Shown here: one piece after another, positions 10,577 to 18,971 of the stretch
How positions within the stretch are numbered: the first letter of the stretch is position 1
Layout: each line of letters starts with the position of its first letter
Source of the DNA: Neotamlana laminarinivorans
GTDB taxonomy: Bacteria > Bacteroidota > Bacteroidia > Flavobacteriales > Flavobacteriaceae
Direction of reading: 5' to 3'
DNA length: 64,000 nucleotides
Assembly (NCBI RefSeq): GCF_020523925.1
Contig: NZ_JAJAPW010000001.1
Coordinates: 744,001 to 808,000, forward strand
Notes under the pieces: model-generated
The model's database searches: none
The model's input: the letters and a program-made list of their open reading frames with translations, nothing else
Told to the model about the DNA's origin: nothing
Made by a program: the position numbers and the translations under genes

Positions 10577-13029
10577 TCAATTTCGCCGTTTTCTAAACTC
10601 CAATCATTACCGTAATACCCAATGGCTTCCACAGCATTAACACCGTCATTATAAATGGTATTATTAAAAATTATAACATCGGGAGTATCTGTTCCAGAAC
10701 CAAAGTATTTGTTTTGGTTGGCCGATTTAAACCCGTTTATTCCCGTACCTGTAATTACCGCAATTGACGCCGTTTTACTATCCGTTCTTGGGTAAGTTAA
10801 ATAGGCGCTATAATTATCACCTTTTAGTATTTTGTTTCCAACTTTAATTTCGTTGCGTTTTACTTGCACCGGACTATCTTTCAACAATACTTTCCAAGCG
10901 CTGTTTGTTGAAGCATTTCCGTAAAGGATAACCGAACGATCTTTATATTTTTTAAGTGAAAACTCTTTATCTGAAATGATATCGATAGAGCCATTACCTC
11001 GGTAATAGAATGTTTCGGCATCAAAACGGGCTTTATTAAACGCCCAATTGTTTTCGGCAGTAGTTCCTTTTGTACCATAAACAAACAGCATATTGTTTTT
11101 AAACGCTTCTTTAAAATTACCGTAGCGTGTTGGGTTTTTCTCGAACGTATTGCTAGGAGCTTCTGCTATTTTCCAAGAATCATTTAATTTTTCAAACCAA
11201 ATATCATTCTTGTTTTTAGCATCAATATTATTAAACTTAACACCATCAATTGTAATATTTACAGTGTCTGAAGCTTTAGTATGTTCAAGATTAACTTTAA
11301 ACTTTTTTAAGTTTTCGGTTTCAAAAGAAATGTGTCTCGTTTTTAAAACTTCATTCTTTTTTATTTGTTTTTCGGTTCTTACGTTTTGAGTGCCTTTTAT
11401 ACTTGTAAACTCAAACAATTTTTCTTGTTGATATAAGCTTACATATCTACTTTCTGAAGACACACCTGGATTTACCGTTTTAAACTCAAAAGTTTTTACC
11501 GCATCGTTATATGGAATGGTATGCCATTTAAAATAATCGAAAATGGTGTGGAAATCAATACCAAACCAATGCTTTTTATCTTCATATTCTAAATAGGCAA
11601 AATCTGGATGAAACTCTGCTAAATGCTTTTTCATAAAACGTGCTTGATCTACCGAAACTACCTCATCGGCATCGCCATGTTGAATATAAACGCCGTGATG
11701 TAAATAGTTTCTAGATAATTCTAAAGTATGACTCGCATAATTAGAACGCGTAAACATATGTTCAATAGCCGATTCGTTTTCCGCTTTCTCTTTTCCAGCA
11801 TACGAAAACAAGGAATACCAACCCGAAATTGGTGCAATAGCAGCCCATTTATTAGGAAAGGTAGCGCCTAAATGCCAAGTACCATGACCACCCATAGAAT
11901 GCCCTGTTAAATAGGTTCGTTTTGGGTCTGTGCCATACATATCTTCAGCTATTTTTTGAACTTCCATAGCATCCCAACGGCCCCAATCTTCCCAATTGAA
12001 ACCAAAAGGTCTGCGGTTTGTTGGAGCAAAAACATGTCCCCAATCTTTTGCTTTATAAGACGCTGCTTGATTTCTAGCTTCAACACTTGCCCCGTGTACG
12101 GATAAAAACATCGCTGGTTGTTCATCTGTTTTTAAATCGCCTTCTTTAACTGAAAAATATTGTACACTGCCGTCAATGTTTGAAACAAATGTTCTGGAAT
12201 AACGATCTTGCGGTGTACGCACGTGATATAAAACCGAGGTTTCATCAACTAACTTATTATTGTTATATAATTTTAAATGGACTCTAACCGTGTCTTTTTC
12301 AGTATAATTATCTTTAACCTTATAGGCTACTTTACGCATTGCCATTGGAATAATAGACGCAGCTTTAGTTTCTATAACTTCACCATTACTTTCAGCAACT
12401 ATTTTTAGGTTTTTTAAGCTGTTTTTTGATGCATTTAAAATTCTAACCGAACCTATTTTGGTATCGTTTTCTGTGGTTAAAAAATCTGGAATTGTCATAT
12501 CTCGTTTTAAAAACGAAATAGGTTTAACCACCGGTAATAATTGTAAATTTACTTGTCCGCGACCACCTTTTACTAAAAATGTATTCTCGCCTTTTTTTAT
12601 TTGAATTGGATGAAAAGTTAAGTGCTTATTATACACATCACCACCACGAGGTACACCATTTACAAAAACCTCGTTATGCCCAGATATTTCTAAAATACGA
12701 AGCTCTTCTACTGGGGAATTATAGGTTATAAATAAATAACCACCGCGTAGTTTTCTGCTTTTAAAAACACCTTTTTCATCGGCAGTAACAATTTCCCATC
12801 GCTCAACCTCATCTCTTCTATTTAAACCAATGCTGTCATTTTCTTTAGGTTTATAATGTTCTTGAGTAATAAAACTATGAAAAACAGGATCTTTATAAAT
12901 CATGCTTCTTCTAGCCTGACTTGTACTACCTACCATTAAACCTTTGGTTAATGGAATGGTATCTTGAGCTATTAAAACGACTGTTGAAAATAATGCTATT
13001 AATAAGGTTGAGAGACTTTTGATTTTCAT
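10564..13029 (-). CDS. Secreted alpha/beta-hydrolase esterase or peptidase, multidomain
   Basis: This 821-residue protein has a Sec signal (VVLIAQ, about residue 22). An N-terminal beta-rich region of about 270 residues precedes an alpha/beta-hydrolase domain with the nucleophile elbow GHSMGG (Ser378). The candidate acid Asp is in HGDADEVVS and the His in DKKHWFGIDFH. Another 250 or so beta-rich residues follow. The catalytic core resembles prolyl-oligopeptidase/PHB-depolymerase-like esterases of carbohydrate loci. I infer a role in removing ester-linked groups (acetyl or similar) from the glycan, though a peptidase acting on a glycopeptide cannot be excluded. The gene begins 16 bp after the preceding esterase, just beyond one copy of the 21-bp repeat. 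Without the cassette it would follow the GH172 gene directly. Confidence 0.75.
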   Translation of the reverse strand: MKIKSLSTLLIALFSTVVLIAQDTIPLTKGLMVGSTSQARRSMIYKDPVFHSFITQEHYKPKENDSIGLNRRDEVERWEIVTADEKGVFKSRKLRGGYLFITYNSPVEELRILEISGHNEVFVNGVPRGGDVYNKHLTFHPIQIKKGENTFLVKGGRGQVNLQLLPVVKPISFLKRDMTIPDFLTTENDTKIGSVRILNASKNSLKNLKIVAESNGEVIETKAASIIPMAMRKVAYKVKDNYTEKDTVRVHLKLYNNNKLVDETSVLYHVRTPQDRYSRTFVSNIDGSVQYFSVKEGDLKTDEQPAMFLSVHGASVEARNQAASYKAKDWGHVFAPTNRRPFGFNWEDWGRWDAMEVQKIAEDMYGTDPKRTYLTGHSMGGHGTWHLGATFPNKWAAIAPISGWYSLFSYAGKEKAENESAIEHMFTRSNYASHTLELSRNYLHHGVYIQHGDADEVVSVDQARFMKKHLAEFHPDFAYLEYEDKKHWFGIDFHTIFDYFKWHTIPYNDAVKTFEFKTVNPGVSSESRYVSLYQQEKLFEFTSIKGTQNVRTEKQIKKNEVLKTRHISFETENLKKFKVNLEHTKASDTVNITIDGVKFNNIDAKNKNDIWFEKLNDSWKIAEAPSNTFEKNPTRYGNFKEAFKNNMLFVYGTKGTTAENNWAFNKARFDAETFYYRGNGSIDIISDKEFSLKKYKDRSVILYGNASTNSAWKVLLKDSPVQVKRNEIKVGNKILKGDNYSAYLTYPRTDSKTASIAVITGTGINGFKSANQNKYFGSGTDTPDVIIFNNTIYNDGVNAVEAIGYYGNDWSLENGEIEWKN

Positions 13030-13034
13030 TATTG

Positions 13035-13055
13035 TATTTAGTTAATTAATTCTTT
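13035..13055. repeat. 21-bp direct repeat, copy 1 (left border of two-gene cassette)
   Basis: The sequence beginning TATTTAGTTAATTAATTC (18 of the 21 bases) is identical to 15823-15843 over all 21 positions. This copy overlaps the stop codon of the esterase gene at 13046-14308. The other copy overlaps the end of the GH172 gene. The two copies bracket an esterase and a sulfatase gene. Confidence 0.85.
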
Positions 13056-14308
13056 GTATTGTTATCTTTATTAAGTTGAATAAACTCTGAACTCACCATT
13101 AAGCCTTCGCCATCCATAACCTCAATAAAACCAAGTATAGCATCTTTAGGTATTTCGGCTTTAATTTGCGGATTTAAAATGGTAGCAGGTACTTTTTGCC
13201 AATGACGATTTACCCACTTTCCAGAATCTTTGGTGTAAACCAGATTTGCAGATTTAACAGTTGAAGTTGTATGAAACTCAACCTGTATGACGTGTAATTT
13301 AATTTGAGGTTTTTCTATTTCAATTAATGCTTTATCGCCTTTTACTATACTGTTAGCAAAGGCATAAATTTCTTTAGGTTTCCATCCTGCATAATGTCCA
13401 TGAGGCATATTTAATTTATAATATTTTGTTACTTCGCCGTTTACTGCCTGGGCTGATTTTTGTGTAGATAATAAAGGAAAATGCTTATCATTAGTTCCAT
13501 TAATCCATAATGTAGGTATTCTTACATTATTAAAATAGGCAGACCCGTCGTAATTTAAATTAACAAATTCAGTATACTTTCCTGGTTTTATATTTTCACC
13601 CTGCAAACCGTCTGAATCAGGTAAAAAACCACAGCCATAAACAGGAATAGCAAATTTGAAACGATTATCCAATCCAATAACTGTACTCGTTAATATACCA
13701 CCCCAACTTATACCAGTAATTCCAATTTTATTTGGATTAACCTCTGAGAAAGAACGCAACAATGAATTTGCATGAATAACCTGAGCGACAGCATGATAAT
13801 ACCATTGTTCAGTTATTGGTTTTTCAAAATCATTAAACGTACCAACTCTAGTTAATCCTGGATTTTCGGTTGGTATTCTTGGGCTTTTTTTATCATTAAT
13901 ATCTTCAGTTATTGGATAATGTCCTTCCAAATCCATGCTTATAGCAGCATAACCATGTTTATTCCACTTTTTTACCCATTCATGAAAAGCAGTTCCGCCT
14001 CCACCGTGTACACAAACTACAGCAGGCCACCCATCCTTAGGGGTATCTCCTTCAGGTATACCGTAATAGGCAAAAACCTCAACTTTTTGTCCACTAACAG
14101 GACTAGACTCATATAAAATACTTGTTACTCCTTCTTGTTTCGCTTTTTCTGTTTTTCTCCAGTTAGGAGTTTTATATAATTGTTCTAAATTCCATGGTGA
14201 CTTTATTTTTTGAGTAGTGCATGACACCATCAATGTCATATAGCATAAATATATGATATACCTTAACCTTTTTACATTAATAAATAAAGACGCGCAACTT
14301 CTTAACAT
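13046..14308 (-). CDS. Dienelactone hydrolase/acetyl-esterase-like alpha/beta hydrolase
   Basis: This 420-residue protein has a long N-terminal signal ending in a lipobox (TLMVSC, Cys30). The fold is alpha/beta hydrolase: an oxyanion-hole segment VVCVHGGGGTAF near 97-108, nucleophile elbow GISWGG with Ser201, a probable acid Asp in WINGTNDKHFP, and His in NMPHGHYAGW. The C-terminal 80 residues are beta-rich. It resembles acetyl-xylan-esterase or dienelactone-hydrolase-like proteins of Bacteroidota glycan loci, so deacylation of the glycan is plausible but the substrate is unknown. It and the following sulfatase lie between copies of a 21-bp repeat with longer spacers (49 and 97 bp) than the rest of the array, suggesting a later insertion. 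No alternative ATG keeps a usable signal. Confidence 0.75.
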   Translation of the reverse strand: MLRSCASLFINVKRLRYIIYLCYMTLMVSCTTQKIKSPWNLEQLYKTPNWRKTEKAKQEGVTSILYESSPVSGQKVEVFAYYGIPEGDTPKDGWPAVVCVHGGGGTAFHEWVKKWNKHGYAAISMDLEGHYPITEDINDKKSPRIPTENPGLTRVGTFNDFEKPITEQWYYHAVAQVIHANSLLRSFSEVNPNKIGITGISWGGILTSTVIGLDNRFKFAIPVYGCGFLPDSDGLQGENIKPGKYTEFVNLNYDGSAYFNNVRIPTLWINGTNDKHFPLLSTQKSAQAVNGEVTKYYKLNMPHGHYAGWKPKEIYAFANSIVKGDKALIEIEKPQIKLHVIQVEFHTTSTVKSANLVYTKDSGKWVNRHWQKVPATILNPQIKAEIPKDAILGFIEVMDGEGLMVSSEFIQLNKDNNTKN

Positions 14309-14357
14309 TTTTAAATTGATTTAATTATTTCAGAATTTTAAAACCATTTTGACTATG

Positions 14358-15728
14358 TTATTTTTGATCTTGTTTCTTTCTAAACTCCACATCTTCTATA
14401 CTTAACCTTGAACCTCCCTCAAGAACTGCACGCTCTTCATTAACCATCATAGGAACTGTCTCCATCCACCAATCTTCATAGAATTCTCGCATTTTTTGCA
14501 CCAACTCTGGATATTGGTCTAAAACATTAATACTTTCGTTAGGGTCATTTTTGATATCAAAAAGGTATTTGTTATCCACCAAACGAAAACGCTTATTTTG
14601 AATAGCATACTTTTTATATTTATTATCTTCAAATTTTCCATCCTTCCATCTACCTACATGACAAACCATAAATCGGTCACTAAAATTGTTGTTATCATCT
14701 AATAACAGAGGTACTAAGCTTTTTCCGTCAACTTTCTTTTCTAGATTTAATTGACACAAATCTGACAATGTGGGCAAAAAATCAATACCACCTGTTAACT
14801 CATCAACTACACGATTTCCTTCAAAATACTCAGGGCAATGGAAATAACATGGTACTCTTGTTCCTCCTCGATATTGAGACCCCTTAGACCCTCGCATTCC
14901 TGCATTATAACCTCCGAGAACATGACCATTATCCGTCATATAAATCAGTAATGTATTTTCATAAATACCTTTTTTCTTTAATTGGTTTATTATCTTACCA
15001 ACGTTCATATCTATATTTGAAATCATACCGTAGTATGTCTCTCGTTTTTTTATATCCTGAGTTCCCAAATACTGTTCTTTAAATTCATCTGGACAATCAA
15101 ATGGACCATGAGCAGAGTTAGTTGCTATATAACAAAAAAAAGACTTTTTCTCTTGTAATTGATTATCAATCCATTTCGCCGCTTCATCAAATAAAATATC
15201 TGTACGGTATCCTTTGTAAGAAATCATTTTTCCGTTCAGCATCATATCTGGATTAAAATGTTCACGATAATGACTCACTAAAGACGTTTCAAAACCTCTT
15301 GATCTTGCACTATACTCATCATCAAACACATCATTTCCTAAATGCCATTTTCCAAAATGCCCTGTTGTATAGCCTGCTTCTCGAAAATATTCAGGGAGTA
15401 ACTTTTCATCTAAATTTAAATATGCTCTTGGATATTTTGTATGTGTAACTCCAACACGAAATTCGTGTTTTCCAGACATTAATTGTGCTCTGGAAGGTGA
15501 GCAAGTCGCTGCCACATGAAAATTCTCAAAACTTACAGAACTAGAAGCTAAAGCATCTATATTTGGCGTTTTTATGAATTCATTGCCATAATTTCCATGT
15601 TCACCATAACTGTAATCATCACCTATTATAAAGACTACATTTCTTTTGTTCTCATCATGATTGTTTTCTGACTTGCATCCAATTAAGAAAAAACCTAACA
15701 AGGTTAGTACTATTATATTAATTTTCAT
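14358..15728 (-). CDS. S1-family sulfatase, lipoprotein (CSPSR)
   Basis: This 456-residue sulfatase has a lipoprotein signal (FFLIGC, Cys18). The metal-binding Asp pair is in IIGDDYSYG and the formylglycine motif is C76-SPSR followed by AQLMSG. Typical downstream motifs are present (GHFGKWHLG, YMTDNGHVLGG). It is shorter than most sulfatases here and lacks a C-terminal extension. Its upstream spacer of 97 bp is the longest inside the 35-gene array and holds a 9-bp inverted repeat, so this gene may have its own promoter and form a sub-operon with the esterase downstream. The substrate is unknown. The gene is part of the repeat-bounded cassette. Confidence 0.93.
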   Translation of the reverse strand: MKINIIVLTLLGFFLIGCKSENNHDENKRNVVFIIGDDYSYGEHGNYGNEFIKTPNIDALASSSVSFENFHVAATCSPSRAQLMSGKHEFRVGVTHTKYPRAYLNLDEKLLPEYFREAGYTTGHFGKWHLGNDVFDDEYSARSRGFETSLVSHYREHFNPDMMLNGKMISYKGYRTDILFDEAAKWIDNQLQEKKSFFCYIATNSAHGPFDCPDEFKEQYLGTQDIKKRETYYGMISNIDMNVGKIINQLKKKGIYENTLLIYMTDNGHVLGGYNAGMRGSKGSQYRGGTRVPCYFHCPEYFEGNRVVDELTGGIDFLPTLSDLCQLNLEKKVDGKSLVPLLLDDNNNFSDRFMVCHVGRWKDGKFEDNKYKKYAIQNKRFRLVDNKYLFDIKNDPNESINVLDQYPELVQKMREFYEDWWMETVPMMVNEERAVLEGGSRLSIEDVEFRKKQDQK

Positions 15729-15825
15729 TTTATAAAATTCTTTTAATATTAAACTTCATTATTATAGAATTTTAACAAACTTTATCTATAATATCAATTA
15801 AAAAAACTATTCTAATAGAGTTTAT
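15729..15825 (-). promoter_or_regulatory. 97-bp spacer with 9-bp inverted repeat; possible internal promoter
   Basis: This is the longest spacer inside the minus-strand array. It contains a perfect 9-bp inverted repeat, TATTATAGA at 15760-15768 and TCTATAATA at 15785-15793, separated by 16 bp. On the minus strand the spacer includes TAAAGTTTG, which is one base longer than the Bacteroidota -7 consensus TAnnTTTG. An internal promoter or operator for the two cassette genes is possible but unproven; AT-rich DNA produces such repeats by chance fairly often. Confidence 0.3.
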
Positions 15826-15843
15826 TTAGTTAATTAATTCTTT
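15823..15843. repeat. 21-bp direct repeat, copy 2 (right border of two-gene cassette)
   Basis: This copy is identical over 21 bases to 13035-13055. It spans the last codons and stop (15826-15828) of the GH172 gene. If the two copies recombined, the GH172 stop would fall 8 bp before the ATG of the esterase at 13029, a spacing normal for this array. Confidence 0.85.
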
Positions 15844-17502
15844 TTCGGTTTTTAAAAGGTTTTTAACTCCTTCCGGATCTGGAGTTCTGTTTGATGTTGT
15901 TGCCGCATTTCCATACCAATACACGCCTACGCCATATTCCATATCGCATTTAGTCCAACTCCAAATTTCCATATCTAATTGTAAAGACGAACCAAAAGGC
16001 ATACCATCTAAAGAACGAGTACGTGTTTCTGTACTATATTTTTGGGTGTTTCGTGTGCCAAATTCGGCTTCAGGTTTTCTATTAATTTTATTGTAAACAT
16101 TGCTAGCTGTTTGCGCATGAAATGGATGCTCGTAAAAATCGTTACTCATACCGCCCCAAGAATAACCGTAGTAATCTTCGGTTCCGGTTCCGAATATAGA
16201 TGGAAAATCTTCTCCATCTACCCAAATTTTTTCATCGCCTTCGCCCCACCATCTTTTTACAGGATTCCAAATGGTTAAAGCGTCGCCAACATACACGCCT
16301 TTACCTTTTATGGTAACATAATTCCAATCGGAAAATGGTCTGGTTGAAACTGGATATTCGCCTCTCCAAGCTGCATTAAAATACATGCTGTTTTCGTCCC
16401 AAGTATAATCTCCAACGTTGGCTTCTAATTCTAAATCTACAGGTTCTTTACCAAGATTAACTACAGATATTTTTCCTGAATTTTGATATGGCATTACCCA
16501 TCTGCTCGCCATTGTTCCATCATTAGCTACAGTCCTGTACCAACCTTGAAACGGATTTAAACCTACTCCACTTCCAAAAAAGTCTCCTATGGGACACCAA
16601 ACGGTTTCTTGTCCATCGAACTGAATTTTTAAAACGACAGAACGGGTAACTGTAGAGTCTTTGTAACTTCCCAATTTTAAAGATAAATCTCTTATGGCTT
16701 TGGTGCCTTGGGCTAAGTTTAGAAACTTTTCTTCGCCTTGTTTTAAAGTTTCATTTAATTGCAATGTTTCGCCTTGTTCTGTTACTTTTGGCCTTAACAA
16801 AGCTTCGCCTACTGTTTTTATTAATTCAGTTTCTTTCTTAAAATCTTCAACCGTAAACGTTTTTATTTGGGTTCCTTCTGTATATTCTCTGTAAGTGAAT
16901 TGATAGAAAAAAGGTTTTTCCGTTACTGTAATTTTACAGCTTTTTGAATACGGAATTGGAAAAAAGGATACTGCAGAACGTATTGATTTATGTGCAAAAG
17001 GAAACGGAAACAGTCCTGTTCCGTTTAAAAGTCCTAGCATATTTCCTTGTAAGGTTGGTTGCTCTGCTCCATCTAAATAAATTTTAATTATGCTAGTTGT
17101 TGTTGGCTTTTTGGCGTTTAAAAATGGCATCCAAGTACGTACAATTGCACCTGGGCCTTGATGATCCATTAAAACCCATTCTTTTTCTCCATTATTTTCT
17201 TCTACACGAATAAAATTTTTGTCGCTTCCTTTAGAATTAAAATCGTGATTTATAAACCAACCAACAGTATCGTTTGGTGTTTTTGATAATCTGTTATAGC
17301 TACTTTCTTGTTTTAAACGAAACTCATTTTTTGGAAATTTTGATATAGCTTCGCGATCTATCATTTCATTTAATAAGGATTCAATTGACACCGTTTCGTC
17401 TACTTTTACTTGTGTGCAAGCCGTTAAAACGATACACATTAATAAAACTATCGTTTTATTAATATTTATAAACCTAGTAATTTTTTTGTTTTGTAAATTC
17501 AC
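15826..17502 (-). CDS. GH172 (DUF2961) family protein, lipoprotein
   Basis: This 558-residue protein has DUF2961/GH172 signatures: DHQGPGAIVRTWMPF near 113-127, VWCPIGDFFGSG, and GTGTEDYYGYSWGG near 437-450, whose Glu is one of the likely catalytic pair. Characterised GH172 members act on alpha-D-arabinofuranosides or difructose anhydride, so furanoside cleavage is the family expectation; the sugar here is unknown. The N-terminus is a lipoprotein signal with Cys29 (IVLTAC). The start codon is GTG at 17502; the next ATG (Met22) would destroy the signal. It lies 26 bp after a sulfatase gene, and its 3' end carries one copy of the 21-bp repeat. Confidence 0.85.
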   Translation of the reverse strand: MNLQNKKITRFININKTIVLLMCIVLTACTQVKVDETVSIESLLNEMIDREAISKFPKNEFRLKQESSYNRLSKTPNDTVGWFINHDFNSKGSDKNFIRVEENNGEKEWVLMDHQGPGAIVRTWMPFLNAKKPTTTSIIKIYLDGAEQPTLQGNMLGLLNGTGLFPFPFAHKSIRSAVSFFPIPYSKSCKITVTEKPFFYQFTYREYTEGTQIKTFTVEDFKKETELIKTVGEALLRPKVTEQGETLQLNETLKQGEEKFLNLAQGTKAIRDLSLKLGSYKDSTVTRSVVLKIQFDGQETVWCPIGDFFGSGVGLNPFQGWYRTVANDGTMASRWVMPYQNSGKISVVNLGKEPVDLELEANVGDYTWDENSMYFNAAWRGEYPVSTRPFSDWNYVTIKGKGVYVGDALTIWNPVKRWWGEGDEKIWVDGEDFPSIFGTGTEDYYGYSWGGMSNDFYEHPFHAQTASNVYNKINRKPEAEFGTRNTQKYSTETRTRSLDGMPFGSSLQLDMEIWSWTKCDMEYGVGVYWYGNAATTSNRTPDPEGVKNLLKTEKELIN

Positions 17503-17528
17503 GCGGTAGATATATAGTTTATTGGTTG

Positions 17529-18923
17529 TTAATTTTGGTAGTGTACATCGTCATCTTGTTGTTTCATCCAATCTTGAATAGCCGTTTTTAATTCCGCTAT
17601 TCTTGAACCGTATTCTGGTTTATTGGCAAGATTATTAAACTCATAAGGATCTTCATTTAAATTGTACAATTCAAATTCTGGTCGTTTTTTATAACGCTGT
17701 ACCAAGTTACTTGCAGATTCATTATAACCTGCTTTTTCAAGCCAAGACAGATATATTTGCCTCACATCTCTATCGAGCATTTTTTTATCGACATAACCAT
17801 AATCAAAGCCGTTAATTACACGTACTGCGTACAGATTATCTGGCGTTAAATTCCAAATCAATTTAAATTTACCATCGGTTACTGCTCTAGATGCATATTC
17901 TGGACCTTCACTACCACTATTGTACAAGAAAAAAGCGTATTCTCGATGTGTATTTGCCTTTTTATTAATAATTGGCATTAAGCTTTTGCCATCGAGATTT
18001 GTAGGTACTTTTCCTCCTGCTGCGTCTATTAGCGTTGGAAGAATATCGCAATATTGGGCAATAGCATTAGTTTCTAATTTTTGATTATATGATTTTGGCC
18101 ATTTCATTACACAAGCAGACCGCACGCCCCAATCGTAGGTGGTCCATTTTCCACCAGGCATTCCCGTACCGTTTTCATCTAAAACAATCATTGCAGTGTT
18201 TTTTTCTAGACCATTATCTTTTATAAGGTTTAGGGCTTTACCAACTTGCTCGTCAAACGCTCTAACTTCTGCTAAATATTCACGAAAGTATTTGCGCGTA
18301 ACGTCAGTATCTACAAGATTATCTGGTAGAATCAATTCTTCTGTATTCCATAAACTGCTATCTCCGGCATCCCATGGAGCGTGCGCATTAACAGAGCAAA
18401 TAAGTAAACAAAAAGGTTGATTAGGATTGCGCGTAACAAACTCCTTTACGCCGCTCCAATCCTCCGGTGCTGGCCCTCTAAAACCAACACTTTGCGTAAA
18501 ACCATCAATAAACTCATACGGATAAACCGATTTTGGTTTAAAATGTCTTTTCCCTGTTAATCCCACACGATAGCCTAACTTTTCTAAATGTTGCACAATA
18601 CTTAGCGTGCCTTTTTTTGTTGCAGCATGGTTAATAGAACAACCATTTTTTACAGGCATTAAACCGGTCATTAATTCTGCTCGTGCTGGTGCACAAATAG
18701 CCTGAGAAACAAACATGTTGGTAAACTTTATACCTTCGCTTGCCAGTTGGTCGATATTAGGAGATGTATTTGGGTTTGGAGAACCATAGCAACCTAAGGT
18801 ATTGGAGCTAATATCATCTGCTAATACAATAACAAAATTCGGTTTTTGCTGTTTCTGTGCGTTAAGCAATGAGCAAAAGCTTAGGAATACAAATAAAAAA
18901 AATGTTATTCTATTAAGCTTCAT
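17529..18923 (-). CDS. S1-family sulfatase, periplasmic (CAPAR)
   Basis: This 464-residue sulfatase has a Sec signal (SLLNAQ, cleavage near 22-23) and no lipobox, so it is probably periplasmic. The metal-binding motif is VIVLADDIS. The formylglycine motif is C77-APAR followed by AELMTG, with Ala at the position usually occupied by Ser, a tolerated variant. The phrase GLTGKRHFKP replaces the more usual GKWH, which marks a branch separate from most sulfatases in this window. The C-terminus has the common DPYEFNNLANKPEY segment. It lies between GH92 and GH172 with short spacers. The sugar specificity is unknown. Confidence 0.93.
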   Translation of the reverse strand: MKLNRITFFLFVFLSFCSLLNAQKQQKPNFVIVLADDISSNTLGCYGSPNPNTSPNIDQLASEGIKFTNMFVSQAICAPARAELMTGLMPVKNGCSINHAATKKGTLSIVQHLEKLGYRVGLTGKRHFKPKSVYPYEFIDGFTQSVGFRGPAPEDWSGVKEFVTRNPNQPFCLLICSVNAHAPWDAGDSSLWNTEELILPDNLVDTDVTRKYFREYLAEVRAFDEQVGKALNLIKDNGLEKNTAMIVLDENGTGMPGGKWTTYDWGVRSACVMKWPKSYNQKLETNAIAQYCDILPTLIDAAGGKVPTNLDGKSLMPIINKKANTHREYAFFLYNSGSEGPEYASRAVTDGKFKLIWNLTPDNLYAVRVINGFDYGYVDKKMLDRDVRQIYLSWLEKAGYNESASNLVQRYKKRPEFELYNLNEDPYEFNNLANKPEYGSRIAELKTAIQDWMKQQDDDVHYQN

Positions 18924-18971
18924 CTGGTCGTATTCCTTTTTTAGTTTACTCTCTATTTACTCTAAATTGAA

